From NCBI GenBank assembly GCA_903890885.1, contig CAITCX010000268.1:1-5203 (forward strand): 5,203 nt of DNA. The letters are read 5' to 3'. The notes below the pieces were generated by a model that worked only from the letters and a program-made list of their open reading frames with translations, did no database searches and had not been told where the DNA came from. Shown here in pieces: positions 4,305 to 5,203 of the stretch. Position 1 is the stretch's first letter, and every line of letters begins with the position of its first letter. Origin of the DNA: an uncultured Dehalococcoidia bacterium (GTDB taxonomy: Bacteria; Chloroflexota; Dehalococcoidia; Dehalococcoidales; UBA3254). The translations under genes and the position numbers were made by a program.

Positions 4305-5203
4305 ATGGCACGCATGATTCCGGGGATGATACCAGCAGATACCAGGAGCGATGCTGAAAAGAAGGTGTTCCCGATTCTAAAGGACAGGCTGAATGACAAT
4401 TTTACGGTCTTTCATTCTTACAATATGCTTACTCACAACCGGCAGAATAAATTTCTGGAAGGAGAAATCGACTTTCTGATCTTTTCCCCAGAACGGGGAA
4501 TTCTAGTACTAGAGGTAAAGAGTGGCTCTATTATTTTCGATGGTGATAGCGGGACATGGTATCAAAATGATCTGCCTCTCAAACAGAGTCCCTTTGCACA
4601 AAGCCTTAAAACCAAATATCAACTGCTAGACTATTTAACAAAAGAACTGGGGGTTGCTCCTAACATACCTGTCTGTCATGCAGTGTGTTTTCCCGACATA
4701 GAATTAGAAAATAATAAAATGCCGCCCGGCGCGGATACTGATATATGTATCGATGCACCGAAGATGAACAAGCTGCAGGATACAATTATTAATATCATGG
4801 AGCATTTCCACAAGACCAATCATTCAACAATTGATGTTAAACAATCCGAACAGGTCCGCAAGATATTAATGCCGCACTTTGAATATGCTTTGACTTTAGC
4901 TAATCGTATCAGGCAAGAAGAGGCCCAGATAATATCATTAACCGAAGACCAGTGCCAGATGCTGGATTTTATACAAAACCATAAAAAGGCGCTGATTCAG
5001 GGTTGTGCCGGCTCCGGAAAAACGATATTGGCAGTAAAAAAGGCCAAAGAGTTGGCTGCTTCGGGAAACAGTGTTTTACTCCTCGCCTATAATAAACTTC
5101 TTGGGGAACGCCTGTCTGATTCGGTGAAAGGGATCCCGGGTATCACCGCGGCAACCTATCACGACTATTGCGTAAAAATATTGGAATCAGCAGGCAAACT
5201 TCC
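4305..5203 (+). CDS. NERD nuclease-domain / superfamily I DNA helicase, N-terminal part
   Basis: The frame is open from ATG (4305, after GGGAGG at 4295-4300) to the window edge, giving 299 residues of a protein that in this family usually runs to about 550-650. Residues about 15-125 form a NERD domain, a restriction-endonuclease-like fold. The expected acidic and Lys residues are E18, E54-x-D56 ('EGEIDFLIF') and E70-V-K72 ('VLEVKSG'), all present. Residues 212-299 begin a UvrD/Rep-type helicase: Q-motif 'LTEDQ' (Q216), Walker A GCAGSGKT (233-240; 5001-5024), motif Ia 'VLLLAYNKLL' (257-266) and 'ATYHDYC'. The Walker B and later motifs lie beyond the window. Such fusions presumably unwind and cut DNA and occur in repair, plasmid and defence settings; the exact role is not known. 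Confidence 0.9.
   Translation, partial: MARMIPGMIPADTRSDAEKKVFPILKDRLNDNFTVFHSYNMLTHNRQNKFLEGEIDFLIFSPERGILVLEVKSGSIIFDGDSGTWYQNDLPLKQSPFAQSLKTKYQLLDYLTKELGVAPNIPVCHAVCFPDIELENNKMPPGADTDICIDAPKMNKLQDTIINIMEHFHKTNHSTIDVKQSEQVRKILMPHFEYALTLANRIRQEEAQIISLTEDQCQMLDFIQNHKKALIQGCAGSGKTILAVKKAKELAASGNSVLLLAYNKLLGERLSDSVKGIPGITAATYHDYCVKILESAGKL

Noticed and set aside
3902..4399. Minus-strand 165-codon open frame across the end of the ARPP-1 gene and the start of the helicase gene
   Set aside because: It is antisense to two well-supported genes and crosses their intergenic gap; the composition is not that of a known family.

Overview
The window looks like a low-to-mid GC bacterial chromosome segment, probably from a Gram-positive Clostridia-type organism of the Peptococcaceae kind. 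That is an inference from strong GGAGG-type ribosome binding sites, sigma-A-like promoters, a large repeat-built surface protein and degenerate heptad repeats between genes. Nothing in the sequence fixes the genus. The window splits into a coding left end (2-1447), a gene-poor zone of decay and repeats (1448-3200) and a coding right end (3242-5203).

Left: the 3' part of a gene for a secreted, wall- or membrane-anchored adhesin-like protein. It has DUF11/DUF7507-type beta-sandwich repeats, one prealbumin-like (SpaA/Cna-B-type) domain and a C-terminal PELPAGS, hydrophobic helix and basic tail. A clear intrinsic terminator follows at 1494-1534.

Middle: about 970 bases without an intact gene. 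On the minus strand they hold a fragment of a proline tRNA (D arm, anticodon arm with CGG, variable loop) that has lost its T arm. On the plus strand there is a very good ribosome binding site leading into a 12-codon gene stub. Then, on the minus strand, comes a HicBA toxin-antitoxin locus with its own extended -10 promoter. The HicB antitoxin is intact. The HicA toxin reading frame, which overlaps hicB by ATGA, is recognisable over its full 81 codons but is broken by two in-frame stops (TAG at codon 26, TAA at codon 53). Degenerate 7-bp tandem tracts containing TTTTAGG lie on both sides of this locus.

Right: an ARPP-1-family protein gene preceded by a perfect TTTGACA-N6-TGTCAAA palindrome, then after 64 bases an N-terminal nuclease (NERD) plus superfamily I helicase gene that runs off the window. 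These two may form one transcription unit or have separate promoters; a possible promoter lies in the gap. The NERD-helicase points to DNA repair, plasmid or defence functions, but no complete known defence system is visible here.

The most notable observations are the orphaned antitoxin with an inactivated toxin, the truncated tRNA-Pro and the heptad tracts around the cassette. Together they suggest an old insertion and erosion site.
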